Of a DNA stretch of 54,964 nt, positions 1 to 7,729 are shown in pieces. Positions within the stretch are counted from its first letter, which is position 1; every line of letters begins with the position of its first letter. A program made the position numbers and the translations under genes. The notes beneath the pieces are model-generated. The model was not told where the DNA came from and did no database searches. It was given only the letters and a program-made list of their open reading frames with translations. This DNA comes from an uncultured Phycisphaerales bacterium (GTDB lineage Bacteria; Planctomycetota; Phycisphaerae; WQYP01): contig CAIPTQ010000122.1 of NCBI GenBank assembly GCA_903868035.1, forward strand, positions 1 to 54,964, given 5' to 3'.

Positions 1-1
1 G

Positions 2-613
2 CCGGTGTTGGGGTGGCTGGGGGATTTGCCGGAGGGGGTGGTGGTGTCGGTGGATACGCGGTCAGCGGTAGTGGCGCGGGAGGTGATCGGGGCGGGGGCG
101 GGGATCATCAACGACATTTCGGCGGGGGAGCACGATCCGGCGATGCTGGAGGCGGTGGCGGCGGGTGGGGCGGGGGTGGTGCTGATGCATATGGGGGCGG
201 GGTTTCCGGCGACGCCGGGGGCGGATGATCCGGATATTGTGGGGACGGTGCGCAGGTATTTGGAGGGGCGGGTGCGGGCGGCGGTGGCGGCGGGGATTGA
301 GCCGGGGCGGATCGCGGTGGACCCGGGGCTGGGGTTTGGCAAGACGATGGCGGACAACTGGCGGCTGGCGTTGCGGGCAGGGGAGATCGGGGGAGGGTTT
401 TCGGTGGTGGTGGGGGCGTCGCGGAAGCGGTTTTTGGATACGCCGGTGCCGGGGGATGTGTCTTTGCCTGCGGGGTGGGCGGAATGCGTCGAGCGGTTGC
501 GGCCGCGTGGCAATCACCCGCGCGATGCCGCCAGCGGGGCGTTGGCACTGCTTACCGGCACTTGTGCGATCCATCGCGTACACAATGTGGGGCTGGTGAC
601 GGCAGAGGGATAG
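2..613 (+). CDS. folP: Dihydropteroate synthase, 3' part
   Basis: This is the C-terminal ~203 residues of dihydropteroate synthase, which joins p-aminobenzoate to the pterin diphosphate in cytosolic folate synthesis; the start lies before the window. Visible landmarks are VSVDTRS followed by NDIS (strand 2 and the conserved Asn-Asp), the phosphate/pterin signature DPGLGFGK at about residue 114 of the visible part, and GASRKRF, the Ser-Arg-Lys-Arg segment of the pABA/sulfonamide pocket. Full enzymes are about 270-280 residues, so roughly 70-80 are missing upstream. The window starts within a codon, and the first complete codon is at base 2. The gene ends 100 bp before an unrelated ATPase, so no operon is visible downstream. 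The product call is secure. Confidence 0.93.
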   Translation, partial: PVLGWLGDLPEGVVVSVDTRSAVVAREVIGAGAGIINDISAGEHDPAMLEAVAAGGAGVVLMHMGAGFPATPGADDPDIVGTVRRYLEGRVRAAVAAGIEPGRIAVDPGLGFGKTMADNWRLALRAGEIGGGFSVVVGASRKRFLDTPVPGDVSLPAGWAECVERLRPRGNHPRDAASGALALLTGTCAIHRVHNVGLVTAEG

Positions 614-673
614 TTGAGCAGAATGTACACAAAAGCAAATAACAGGCATGGATAATGCAATTAATGCAACCAC

Positions 674-704
674 ACTATACATTTAGTATGATTATATGTA
701 TAGT
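674..704 (+). promoter_or_regulatory. AT-rich promoter with 9-bp inverted repeat
   Basis: ACTATACAT (674-682) and ATGTATAGT (696-704) are perfect inverted repeats 13 bp apart, in an AT-rich stretch that contrasts with the GC-rich surroundings. TATAGT (699-704) can serve as a -10 box, with TATACA (676-681, four of six matches to TTGACA) 17 bp upstream. Each hexamer lies within one arm, so a protein bound to the repeat would cover the promoter. The -10 ends 8 nt before the ATG at 713. Promoter and operator roles are inferred. Confidence 0.5.
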
Positions 705-712
705 TCACTAGC

Positions 713-1867
713 ATGATCGCAAGACTTTATTGGCAAAAGCGAATTGAAGCGGTATGGCGCGAAGCGCCAATCGCCTGGCTTTGCGGCGTACGGCGCAGTG
801 GCAAGACCACGCTGACGGAACATTTTGACGCGGAGCGGATGATCTATCTCAATTGCGATCTGCCATCGGTCGAGGAGATGTTGCGCGATCCGGCGGTGTT
901 TTTTCGCGGGTGTACCAAGCCTGTCGTGGTGTTTGATGAAGTACATCAACTGCGCGATCCGGCGCGCGTATTGAAAATCGGTGCGGATGGATTTCCCAAT
1001 CTGAAGATATTGGCCACGGGATCATCAACGTTGGCGGCCAGCAAAAAGTTTCGTGACACGCTGACGGGGCGGAAGCGTCTGGTGCATTTGACGCCGGTAT
1101 TGTGGGAGGAGTTGCCGGCATTTGGTGTGGGTCTGCCACAGCGGTTGTTGCAGGGGGGTTTGCCGCCGGCGTTGCTGGCGGAATCCAAGCAACCGGGATT
1201 TTACAGGGAGTGGTTGGATTCGTTTTTCGCGCGGGATATCCAGCGGCTGTTCGGCTTCCGCGACCTGAACCGTTTTAACGCGTTGTTCGAATACCTGCTG
1301 TGCCAGAGTGGCGGACAATTCGAAGTGACCAGGACGGCATCGGCACTGGGCATTACGCGGCCCACGGTGGAAAGCCATTTGGCGGCGCTGGAAATCACCC
1401 ATGCCATGACCCTGGTGCGGCCTTTCCATGGCGGTGGCGCTCACGAACTGACCAAGCAGCCGAAAATTTATGCTTTTGATACTGGCTTTGTGAGTTTCGC
1501 CCGGGGATGGGATCCGCTGCGACCAGAAGATATGGGCATTCTGTGGGAACACCTGGTCCTGGAACATTTGCAAGCACATTTTCCGGACACACCCATACGT
1601 TTCTGGCGCGACAAGCAGGGGCACGAAGTGGATTTTGTTCTGGCACCGCGCCGGGATGAAGTGGATGCGATTGAATGCAAGTGGAACAGTGCCGCCTTTG
1701 ACGAGACGGCGCTGGAGATTTTCCGCGCCGCTTACCCCCAAGGCCGCAATTACCTGCTGACGCCTTCGAGTGCGCCGGCATATCGGAAACAATTTGGGAA
1801 AATGGAAGTGCGGGTATGCACGCCTTCGGAACTGCACCTGTTGCCAGAGGCGGGGCGGAAAGAATAA
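713..1867 (+). CDS. AAA_14/DUF4143 family ATPase
   Basis: A 384-residue protein of the AAA_14 plus DUF4143 type, a widespread and poorly understood family of single-gene ATPases in bacteria and archaea. The N-terminal P-loop is GVRRSGKTTL (about residues 25-34), the Walker B is VVVFDEVH, and a sensor-like ATGSS follows. A central helix-turn-helix-like stretch (TASALGITRPTVESHLAAL) comes before the C-terminal DUF4143 part. There EVDFVL followed by AIECKW resembles the D-(D/E)xK core of restriction-endonuclease folds, a usual feature of this family. It stands alone, with its own AT-rich promoter immediately upstream. Some authors suspect defence or toxin-antitoxin roles for such genes, but nothing here proves one. 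The family call is firm and the function unknown. Confidence 0.88.
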   Translation: MIARLYWQKRIEAVWREAPIAWLCGVRRSGKTTLTEHFDAERMIYLNCDLPSVEEMLRDPAVFFRGCTKPVVVFDEVHQLRDPARVLKIGADGFPNLKILATGSSTLAASKKFRDTLTGRKRLVHLTPVLWEELPAFGVGLPQRLLQGGLPPALLAESKQPGFYREWLDSFFARDIQRLFGFRDLNRFNALFEYLLCQSGGQFEVTRTASALGITRPTVESHLAALEITHAMTLVRPFHGGGAHELTKQPKIYAFDTGFVSFARGWDPLRPEDMGILWEHLVLEHLQAHFPDTPIRFWRDKQGHEVDFVLAPRRDEVDAIECKWNSAAFDETALEIFRAAYPQGRNYLLTPSSAPAYRKQFGKMEVRVCTPSELHLLPEAGRKE

Positions 1868-1945
1868 TATTATACGGGTTTCGGGGCGTGCGATAGATAT
1901 GCGTACTCAGGTGGCGGGAGGGGCGTGACACGGGGACAAGGTGAG

Positions 1946-1980
1946 GACAGCCTAAAGGCTGTACTACGAACAAGATACTA
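1946..1980. repeat. Family B palindromic repeat (intergenic copy)
   Basis: GACAGCCTAAAGGCTGTAC forms a hairpin (arms ACAGCCT/AGGCTGT) and is followed by TACGAA, then a second TACTACGAA. The same unit occurs at 15348-15373, 40630-40653 and, inside the helicase gene, at 52204-52253. On the minus strand the unit reads CGTAGTA...CGTAGTACAGCC, and the TAG of its first part is the stop codon of the MFS gene that ends here. Confidence 0.8.
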
Positions 1981-3441
1981 CGAACTGGGTTCGGGGCGGA
2001 CTTCGTCGAGGCGGCCGACGCGGGCGAGTTCGGGCCAGAGGAGGGTGGCGATGAGGACGACGACGATGGTGCCCGCGCCGCCGGCGACGACGGCGAGCAT
2101 CGGGCCCCACATCAGGGGGGCGAGGGTGGAATAGCGGGCGACCAGACCCTGGGCGATGGCGGCGGTGGTGCCGGACTCAAATTCGCCCAGTTCGTTGGAG
2201 GAGGAGATGAAGACGGTGTTGACGGAATTGACGCGCCCGCGCATGGCGTCGGGGGTGAGGAGCTGGACGAGGGAGTGGCGGACGACGACGGAGATATTGT
2301 CGCACAGGCCGGTGACGAAGAGGGCGGCCAGGGAGAGGGCGAAGTTTTGCGAGAGGCCGAAGACGATGATCGCAATGCCAAAGCCGGTGACGCCCAGGAG
2401 GAGGTTGCGGCCGGCGTGCTTCATGGGGGGCGAGTGGGCGAGGATCATGGCCATGAGGACGGCACCGACGGAGGGGGCGGCACGCAGGCAGGCCAGGCCG
2501 ACGGGACCGACGTGGAGAACCTGTTTGGCGAAGACGGGGAGGAGCGCGGTGGCCCCACCCAGGAGGACGGCGAACATATCCAGGGTAATGGCGCTGAGGA
2601 TGAGCTTCTGGCCGTAGACGAAGCGGACGCCTTCGGAGATGGAGGCGAGGATGGAGTCGTGGCGCGGGGTGGGGCGGGGTGGGGAATCCAGCTTGATGCG
2701 GGCGATGTTGATCCAATTCGTAAGTTGGAACGCGGAATTGGCCCAATAGACAAGGGCGAAGGCCCAGGTGGCCGCGGATGATGCCAAGAGGAGCCACAGG
2801 GCCAGGCCGCCGGCCATGGGGCCCAGGACGTTGCTTGTTTCAAAGAGGCTGGCGTTCCAGGTGATGGCGTTGGGGAAATGTTGCGGGGGGACGAGCATGG
2901 GGAGGAGGGTTTGCTTGGCGGGCTGGTTGACGGCCCGGCACATGCCGTTGAGGAGCAGGAGGCCGAGCATGATGGGGGCGTGGGCGTCGCCGAGGTGGAA
3001 GATGCCGGCGAGGCCGGGGAGGAGCTGGCCGGAGAAGCGCGAGGAGAGGCCCATGAGGAGCCAGAGGAGGATTTGGACGGCGGTGGCGGAGAGGATCATG
3101 TTCTTGCGGTTGAAGCGGTCGACGAAATGACCGGCGGGCAGCGCCAGCAGGAAGATGGGGATGACCTGGACGAGGCCGACCATGCCGAGCATGAGGGCCG
3201 AGCCGGTGCGCTCATATAGCTCAAAGCCCACGGCATAGGTGGTCATATTGGAGCCGATGAGGGAGAAGGCGTTGCCGATGAAGTAGCGGCGGTAATTGGG
3301 GATGCGGAGGGCGAAGTAGGGGTCGTGGGGGGTGGGCGTGATGGGTTCGGCGGGTGGGGCCGGGGTGGTGGCGGGTTCATCGGGGTCGGGAGGGGGGAGC
3401 ATGCCGGGTGGATTCCGTGTAAAAATGGTATTGTAGGGCAT
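1978..3441 (-). CDS. MFS transporter, EntS/MFS_3-like
   Basis: A polytopic inner-membrane transporter of up to 487 residues. After a proline-rich cytosolic N-terminus, FALRIPNYRRYFIGNAFS opens the first transmembrane helix. GHFVDRFNRKNM is the MFS loop 2-3 signature (usually G-x-x-x-D-R-x-G-R-R). The C-terminal half has RGRVNSV followed by SSNELGEFESG, typical of the MFS_3 group that includes the enterobactin exporter EntS, so small-molecule export is likely but the substrate unknown. Starts at 3441 and 3402 are both possible, and neither has a clear Shine-Dalgarno. The gene diverges from the MOSC gene. Its last codons and stop overlap a family B repeat. Confidence 0.88.
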   Translation of the reverse strand: MPYNTIFTRNPPGMLPPPDPDEPATTPAPPAEPITPTPHDPYFALRIPNYRRYFIGNAFSLIGSNMTTYAVGFELYERTGSALMLGMVGLVQVIPIFLLALPAGHFVDRFNRKNMILSATAVQILLWLLMGLSSRFSGQLLPGLAGIFHLGDAHAPIMLGLLLLNGMCRAVNQPAKQTLLPMLVPPQHFPNAITWNASLFETSNVLGPMAGGLALWLLLASSAATWAFALVYWANSAFQLTNWINIARIKLDSPPRPTPRHDSILASISEGVRFVYGQKLILSAITLDMFAVLLGGATALLPVFAKQVLHVGPVGLACLRAAPSVGAVLMAMILAHSPPMKHAGRNLLLGVTGFGIAIIVFGLSQNFALSLAALFVTGLCDNISVVVRHSLVQLLTPDAMRGRVNSVNTVFISSSNELGEFESGTTAAIAQGLVARYSTLAPLMWGPMLAVVAGGAGTIVVVLIATLLWPELARVGRLDEVRPEPSS

Positions 3442-3475
3442 TGTATGGCAGGACGAGCAGTGGAGGAAAATGCGG

Positions 3476-4159
3476 ATGAATGACGGGGCTGATATGTCGA
3501 AGCGCGGGCGTTTGGTGTCGATTCAAGTGGGACGGGTGACGGAGCTGGTGACACCACAGGCGGCGCATCCGGATCGGCGGCCGGCGGAGTGGCGGAGCGG
3601 GATTTTCAAGGCGGAGATGCCCGGGCCGGTGGAGGTGACGCCGGCGGGCGTGGAGTTTGACGAGCAGGCGGACCTGGAGAATCACGGCGGGCCGGACAAT
3701 GTGGTGCTGGCGTATGATGTGGGGCATTATCCGGTGTGGCGGCAGCGGCTGGGGATGCCGAAGCTGGCATATGGGAATTTCGGGGAGAATTTCACGGTGG
3801 CGGGATTCACCGATGAGACGGTGTGCATTGGGGATGTGTGGGCGGTGGGGGCGGGGCTGGTTTTGCAGGTGACGCAGGCGCGGCAGCCGTGCTATAAGCT
3901 GGCGCGGCGGCTGGGGTGCATGGAGATTGTGAAGATGGTGCGGGAGAACAGTTGGGGCGGGTGGTATCTGCGGGTGCTGCATGCGGGGACGGCGGAGGCG
4001 GGGATGGAAATTGTGCTGACGGAGCGGCGGCATGCGGAGTGGACGGCGGCGCGGGCGGTGCAGGTGATGTATGGGCGGAAGACGGAGGTGGGCGCGGCGC
4101 GGGAGTTGGCGGGGGTGGCGGAGTTGAGTGTGCGGTGGAAGCGGGAGTTGGTGGAATGA
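3476..4159 (+). CDS. MOSC domain-containing protein
   Basis: A cytosolic protein of about 227 residues belonging to the MOSC superfamily (molybdenum-cofactor sulfurase C-terminal domain), close to the stand-alone YiiM type. Characteristic pieces are VSIQVG near the start, the GGPDNVVLAYDVGHYPVW stretch (YiiM-type GGPD-x-A/V-V-x-xY), YGNFGENFTVAGF, and QVTQARQPCYKLARRLG carrying the conserved cysteine. YiiM-type proteins reduce N-hydroxylated compounds using molybdenum cofactor; this role is inferred from family. GGAGG at 3462-3466 is 9 nt from the ATG at 3476, which favours it over the ATG at 3470; 3494 is a third option. It is transcribed divergently from the MFS gene. Confidence 0.85.
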   Translation: MNDGADMSKRGRLVSIQVGRVTELVTPQAAHPDRRPAEWRSGIFKAEMPGPVEVTPAGVEFDEQADLENHGGPDNVVLAYDVGHYPVWRQRLGMPKLAYGNFGENFTVAGFTDETVCIGDVWAVGAGLVLQVTQARQPCYKLARRLGCMEIVKMVRENSWGGWYLRVLHAGTAEAGMEIVLTERRHAEWTAARAVQVMYGRKTEVGAARELAGVAELSVRWKRELVE

Positions 4160-4162
4160 ATC

Positions 4163-4197
4163 ATTTAGACATTTAATCATTTAATCATTGGGGATTT
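4163..4197. repeat. TTTAATCATT short tandem repeat
   Basis: An AT-rich run of imperfect 9-10-bp units (TCATTTAGACA, TTTAATCA, TTTAATCATT) starts just after the MOSC stop codon. It resembles the GGTTAAATGG-type runs at 19955-20051 and 38559-38617, also intergenic. The remaining bases up to the promoter at 4291 show no gene or clear structure. Confidence 0.4.
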
Positions 4198-4290
4198 GCA
4201 CGTTGGTGGTGCGTAGGGTGGCTGGCTTGGATACGGGGGTGCGGGATGTGCGGGATACAGTGGGCTCTGTTTTTCGGCTCATGCAGCGCG

Positions 4291-4296
4291 TATAAT
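4291..4296 (+). promoter_or_regulatory. -10 box upstream of TPP riboswitch
   Basis: A perfect TATAAT lies 9 bp before the first riboswitch stem, so transcription would begin at or just before the aptamer. No good -35 hexamer is visible at 16-18 bp. Confidence 0.6.
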
Positions 4297-4304
4297 CATT
4301 TCGT

Positions 4305-4392
4305 TCGCTAGGGGTGCCGGCATTGTGAAAATGGACCGGCTGAGAGCACACCCTCCGAACCTGATCCGGGTCACACCGGCGTAGGGAAGCGA
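4305..4392 (+). ncRNA. TPP (THI-box) riboswitch
   Basis: The aptamer core is clear: GGGGTGCC at 4311, GGCTGAGA at 4337, CCGAACCTGATC at 4354 and GCGTAGGGAAGC at 4379. P1 can close through TCGCT (4305-4309) with AGCGA (4388-4392). It binds thiamine diphosphate and shuts off the downstream thiC gene. The likely expression platform is a hairpin at 4450-4466 (TTGCGCG/CGCGCAA around CCG) whose 3' arm ends inside the AAGGAG Shine-Dalgarno of thiC (4465-4470). No U-tract terminator is seen, so translational control by hiding the ribosome binding site is the better guess. Confidence 0.95.
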
Positions 4393-4476
4393 CAACTCCC
4401 CTGCCACGTTGCCTCGGCGGATGAAAGGTGCTCATGACCGAACCTGATTTTGCGCGCCGCGCGCAAGGAGCCCGCC

Positions 4477-6240
4477 ATGATTCAGCCCAAGGCCACGAAT
4501 GGCAAACAGCTTTATACGCAGTATGAATACGCCCGAGCGGGGCTGATTACGCCGCAGATGGTGCGGGTGGCGCAGCGCGAGGCGCAGACGCCGGAGTTTA
4601 TCCGCGCGGAAGTGGCGCGGGGGCGGCTGGTGATTCCCGCGAATGTGCGGCATTTGGCGGGCGCGGGAGGCAAGGTCATCACGTTTAACCCGCTGAAAAC
4701 GAATCCCGCCGAAATAATCGAAAATCGAAATTCGAAATTCGAAATTTCCCCTTCCCACGGCCATCCCGGGGCGCGGGGCGAGGCGGCGGGGTTGTGGGTG
4801 AATCAGACGGTGGCGCAGCGGATGGGGTTCATCAACGATCCGGAGCATTGCCGGGGCGTGGCGGCGGCTAAGCGGCTGGACCCGATGGCGATCGGGCGGA
4901 TGGTGACGACGAAGATCAACGCGAACATCGGGGCGTCGCCGGTGTCGTCGGGGACGGCGGAGGAGGTGGAGAAGCTGAACTGGGCGCAGAAGTATGGGGC
5001 GGACACGCTGATGGATTTGTCGACGGGGGGGAATTTGGTGGAGTGCCGGCAGGCGATCATCGACCACTCGACCATCGCCATCGGGACGGTGCCGATCTAT
5101 TCGATGATTATCGGGAAGAAGATTGAGGATTTGACGTATGAGATGATTCTCAAGGAAGTGGAGCGGCAAGCACAGCAGGGGGTGGATTATTTCACGATTC
5201 ACGCGGGGGTGCTCAAGCGGCATATTCCGCTGCTTAGAAATCGGCTGACGGGGGTGGTGTCGCGCGGGGGCTCGCTGCTGGCCAAGTGGATGATCGTACA
5301 CAACAAAGAGAACCCGATGTATGAGTTGTTCGACGAGATCAGCGCGATCATGCGGCAGTATGATGTGACGTATTCGCTGGGCGACGGCTTGCGGCCGGGG
5401 TGCTGCGCGGATGCGACGGATGCGGCGCAACTCGCGGAGTTGCAGACGCTCGGGGAACTTACGCAGCGGGCGCGGGAGGCGGGGGTGCAGTGTATGGTGG
5501 AGGGTCCGGGGCATGTGCCGCTGGATCAGGTGGCGATGAACATGACGTTGCAGCAGCGGATTTGCGATGATGCGCCGTTCTATGTGCTCGGGCCGCTGGT
5601 GACGGATGTGTTCCCGGGGTATGACCACATTACCAGTGCGATTGGCGCGACGGAGGCGGCGCGGGCGGGGGCGGCGATGCTGTGCTATGTGACGCCCAAG
5701 GAACATGTGGGGCTGCCCAAGGCGCAGGATGTGAAGGCGGGGTGCATCGCCTACAAGATCGCGGCCCATGCCGGGGATATTGCGCGCGGCATCACGGGGG
5801 CGCGGCAGTGGGATGATGACATGTCGCGGGCGCGGGCGGCGCTGAACTGGCCGAAGATGTTCGAGCTGGCGTTTGATGGCGAGACGGCGCGGGCGCTGCA
5901 TGATGAGGATTTGGAGGTGGACACGGACTTCTGCGCGATGTGCGGGCATGACTGGTGCAGCATGCGGATCAGCAAGGAGATTGTGGAGTTCGCCAGCGGG
6001 AAGGATGACGCGTTTCAGCCGCAGAAGGCGAGTACGGCATCCACCGGTGTTTCCGAGGAGGGCGTGGAACTGCTCAAGCAGCGGGCGGTGCTGACGCAGG
6101 AGCAGATTCGGGCGCTGGCGCACAAGGGGAAGAAGGCGGAGTGCCACAGCGACAAGGTGGCGGATGCGGAGGCGGCGAAGCTGGTGCAATTGGATACGCT
6201 CAAGGCGCATGGGGTGGTGATGAATGAAAGCGGGTTATAA
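4477..6240 (+). CDS. thiC: Phosphomethylpyrimidine synthase ThiC
   Basis: A radical-SAM enzyme of 587 residues that rearranges aminoimidazole ribotide into hydroxymethylpyrimidine phosphate for thiamine synthesis. Landmarks are [25 protein letters not shown], the [12 protein letters not shown] strand, [23 protein letters not shown] and the [4Fe-4S] cysteines CAMCGHDWC near the C-terminus (C-x2-C-x4-C). AAGGAG at 4465-4470, 6 nt before ATG 4477, decides the start. The N-terminal part between IPANV and the TKINANIG strand is longer than in the E. coli enzyme. Residues about 79-90 of it ([12 protein letters not shown]) come from a TCGAAA-type repeat also found inside ksgA. The gene is under the TPP riboswitch and is followed by repeats and a transposase, not by other thi genes. 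Confidence 0.97.
   Translation: MIQPKATNGKQLYTQYEYARAGLITPQMVRVAQREAQTPEFIRAEVARGRLVIPANVRHLAGAGGKVITFNPLKTNPAEIIENRNSKFEISPSHGHPGARGEAAGLWVNQTVAQRMGFINDPEHCRGVAAAKRLDPMAIGRMVTTKINANIGASPVSSGTAEEVEKLNWAQKYGADTLMDLSTGGNLVECRQAIIDHSTIAIGTVPIYSMIIGKKIEDLTYEMILKEVERQAQQGVDYFTIHAGVLKRHIPLLRNRLTGVVSRGGSLLAKWMIVHNKENPMYELFDEISAIMRQYDVTYSLGDGLRPGCCADATDAAQLAELQTLGELTQRAREAGVQCMVEGPGHVPLDQVAMNMTLQQRICDDAPFYVLGPLVTDVFPGYDHITSAIGATEAARAGAAMLCYVTPKEHVGLPKAQDVKAGCIAYKIAAHAGDIARGITGARQWDDDMSRARAALNWPKMFELAFDGETARALHDEDLEVDTDFCAMCGHDWCSMRISKEIVEFASGKDDAFQPQKASTASTGVSEEGVELLKQRAVLTQEQIRALAHKGKKAECHSDKVADAEAAKLVQLDTLKAHGVVMNESGL
4713..4746. repeat. Family E repeat inside thiC
   Basis: A run of imperfect 9-bp units (TCGAAAATCGAAATTCGAAA and onward) in frame within thiC, far more AT-rich than its surroundings. 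It contributes about 12 residues. A similar run, on the opposite strand as written, lies in ksgA at 47721-47752. Confidence 0.75.
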
Positions 6241-6246
6241 CCGTAG

Positions 6247-6265
6247 CATCGGCGTCTCGCCGATG
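6247..6265. repeat. Family D palindrome upstream of RAYT
   Basis: CATCGGCGTCTCGCCGATG is a 19-bp palindrome with seven-base arms CATCGGC... and ...GCCGATG around GTCTC, preceded by CCGTAG. It lies between thiC and the transposase gene, where REP elements recognised by a RAYT are expected. Confidence 0.75.
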
Positions 6266-6309
6266 TTCGATGTGCATGCCCAAATTGTTTCCGGCCCAAA
6301 GGGGAAAAA

Positions 6310-7002
6310 ATGCCACTCCCCATATACAACCGCACTTCCCTTAAGATTCGCCATGGTGCCAACCTCCCCCATTGGACTGCCCAAGGCGCCATCTACGCCG
6401 TCACCTTTCGTTTGGCTGATTCCCTGCCCAAGCGCCTGATCGATGCCTACAAAAATGCCCGCGCGTCACTGCGGGCGGCTTATCGCGACACGCATCGGCG
6501 GGACGCCGATGCCACTGCCGATGCCACTTTTGAATTCACCGCCGGCGACCTCCAAACCCTGCGCGAATTATTCTCCGAGAAGATTGAACGTCATCTGGAT
6601 GCCGGTATCGGGAACTGCTGGATGAAGCGCTCTGAAATCGCCGATATCGTACAAAACGCCCTCCTTTATTTTCATGGGAAAAGATACCATCTTTACGCTT
6701 GGGCCGTTATGCCCAACCACGTCCACACCGTCCTGCAACCACTGACCGGCTTTGAACTTCCCGGCATCCTTCATAGTTGGAAATCCTTCTCCGCCAAGGA
6801 GGCGAACAAAATTCTTGGCCGAACAGGTGAGTTTTGGCAGGCGGAATCGTATGACCATCTTGTGAGGGATCAGGGGGATTTTGATCATTGTGTGCGATAT
6901 ACCCTGGATAATCCTGTCTGCGCCGGGCTTAATCATTGGCGGTGGGTTGGTTCCACTGCCGAACATCGGCGGGACGCGATGCCACGTAGCGCTGCCACGT
7001 AG
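6310..7002 (+). CDS. REP-associated Y1 transposase (RAYT)
   Basis: A 230-residue single-domain transposase of the Y1_Tnp/REP-associated group (IS200-like HUH fold), which nicks single-stranded DNA at hairpins. The metal-binding H-hydrophobic-H motif is PNHVHTVLQPL (about residues 136-146). YTLDNPVCAGL near the C-terminus is the usual Y-x-x-x-NPV region of RAYTs, and FWQAESYDHLVR is also typical. Unusually, residues about 58-72 (DTHRRDADATADATF) derive from a copy of its own type of palindrome (6492-6513). The last residues and the TAG stop lie in a tandem repeat (6961-7029). Flanking by palindromes on both sides supports a domesticated REP/RAYT unit instead of a complete insertion sequence. 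Confidence 0.9.
   Translation: MPLPIYNRTSLKIRHGANLPHWTAQGAIYAVTFRLADSLPKRLIDAYKNARASLRAAYRDTHRRDADATADATFEFTAGDLQTLRELFSEKIERHLDAGIGNCWMKRSEIADIVQNALLYFHGKRYHLYAWAVMPNHVHTVLQPLTGFELPGILHSWKSFSAKEANKILGRTGEFWQAESYDHLVRDQGDFDHCVRYTLDNPVCAGLNHWRWVGSTAEHRRDAMPRSAAT
6492..6513. repeat. Family D palindrome inside RAYT gene
   Basis: GCATCGGCGGGACGCCGATG with arms CATCGGCG/CGCCGATG, in frame within the transposase gene and followed by a second CCGATGCC. It shares the CATCGGCG/CGCCGATG arms with the copy at 6247-6265. Confidence 0.7.
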
Positions 7003-7029
7003 CGCTGCCACGTGCCACGTAGCATCGGT
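6961..7029. repeat. Palindrome and GCCACGTAGCGCT tandem repeat at RAYT 3' end
   Basis: ACATCGGCGGGACGCGATG is followed by GCCACGTAGCGCT twice, then GCCACGT and GCCACGTAGCATCGG. The array provides the transposase stop codon (TAG at 7000-7002) and ends just before the antitoxin gene. It ends with the same GTAGCATCGG that begins the upstream palindrome at 6243. Confidence 0.7.
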
Positions 7030-7065
7030 ATTGCTTTCCGCGCCTCCGCGTATTACCATTGGGTC

Positions 7066-7308
7066 ATGGTGACCATGACCGTAAAACTTCCCCCCGCCAC
7101 TTCCGCCAAGCTTACGGCCGCGGCCAGGGGGCGGCGTGTCTCCAAATCGCAGATCGTCCGCGAGGCGCTTGACAAGCACCTGAAGTCCAATGGCAAGAAG
7201 CACCGTCCGACCTTTGGCGAACTCGCCGGGCACCTTGCAGGTTGCATCAAAAACGCACCGCGTGATTTGGCCACGAATCCGAAATACATGGAGGGATTCG
7301 GTGAGTGA
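7066..7308 (+). CDS. Ribbon-helix-helix antitoxin (VapB-like)
   Basis: A protein of about 80 residues with an N-terminal ribbon-helix-helix DNA-binding fold: MTVKLPPATSAKLTAAAR forms the strand and first helix, and VSKSQIVREALDKHL the second helix. The C-terminal half (PTFGELAGHL onward) would wrap the toxin. ATG at 7066 or 7075 is possible; the alignment favours 7075, but 7066 is kept as the longer form. Its last 8 bases (GTGAGTGA) overlap the toxin start, giving translational coupling. As is common for type II antitoxins it probably represses its own promoter together with the toxin. Confidence 0.82.
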   Translation: MVTMTVKLPPATSAKLTAAARGRRVSKSQIVREALDKHLKSNGKKHRPTFGELAGHLAGCIKNAPRDLATNPKYMEGFGE

Positions 7309-7729
7309 AGGGCTTATCGTCATTGATGCCGGTCCGCTGGTGGCCTATTTTGTTGAGCGGGAGCAACACCACGACTGGGTGAAACAGATCGCCGACACTC
7401 TCCCAACACCCTTCCTTACAACCGAGCCCGCCCTTACGGAAGCCTGTTATCTCATCCAGCGGTATGAACAGTCACTGGCCCCGCTTTTTGAGCTTCTTGC
7501 CAAGCATGTGATTCAAATCGCCTTCGATTTGCGAGAGCACCATGCCACGATTCCTCCGTTGCTCTCCAAATATGCCGATCTCCCCATGTCCCTCGCCGAC
7601 GCCACCCTCGTCCGCCTAGCGGAACTTCACGACCACGCCACGATTTTCACGCTCGATCACCACTTTCGCATCTACCGCAAGCATGGGCGCCGGCAGATTC
7701 CGCTCATCATTCCGGAAAACGCACGCTGA
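7301..7729 (+). CDS. PIN-domain toxin (VapC-like)
   Basis: A 142-residue PIN-domain ribonuclease, the toxin partner of the gene before it. The acidic active-site residues are visible in order: IVIDAGPLVAYF (first Asp), TTEPALTEACYL (Glu), MSLADATLVRLAE (Asp) and IFTLDHHF (fourth Asp). The start is the GTG at 7301, inside the end of the antitoxin gene; longer in-frame starts would read back through it. VapC toxins cut tRNA or rRNA, but the target here cannot be read from sequence. The 3' end overlaps the convergent aat gene by 23 bp. Confidence 0.85.
   Translation: MSEGLIVIDAGPLVAYFVEREQHHDWVKQIADTLPTPFLTTEPALTEACYLIQRYEQSLAPLFELLAKHVIQIAFDLREHHATIPPLLSKYADLPMSLADATLVRLAELHDHATIFTLDHHFRIYRKHGRRQIPLIIPENAR

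Noticed and set aside
613..713. The AT-rich gap after folP as an attachment site of an integrated element
   Set aside because: No integrase, no tRNA and no matching repeat on the other side of the ATPase gene; a promoter explains it better.
4432..6210. A 592-codon minus-strand frame opposite thiC
   Set aside because: thiC is unmistakable; the opposite frame is Arg/His/Pro-rich antisense.
6961..7029. The GCCACGTAGCGCT array as a CRISPR
   Set aside because: Units are directly adjacent without unique spacers and there are no cas genes.
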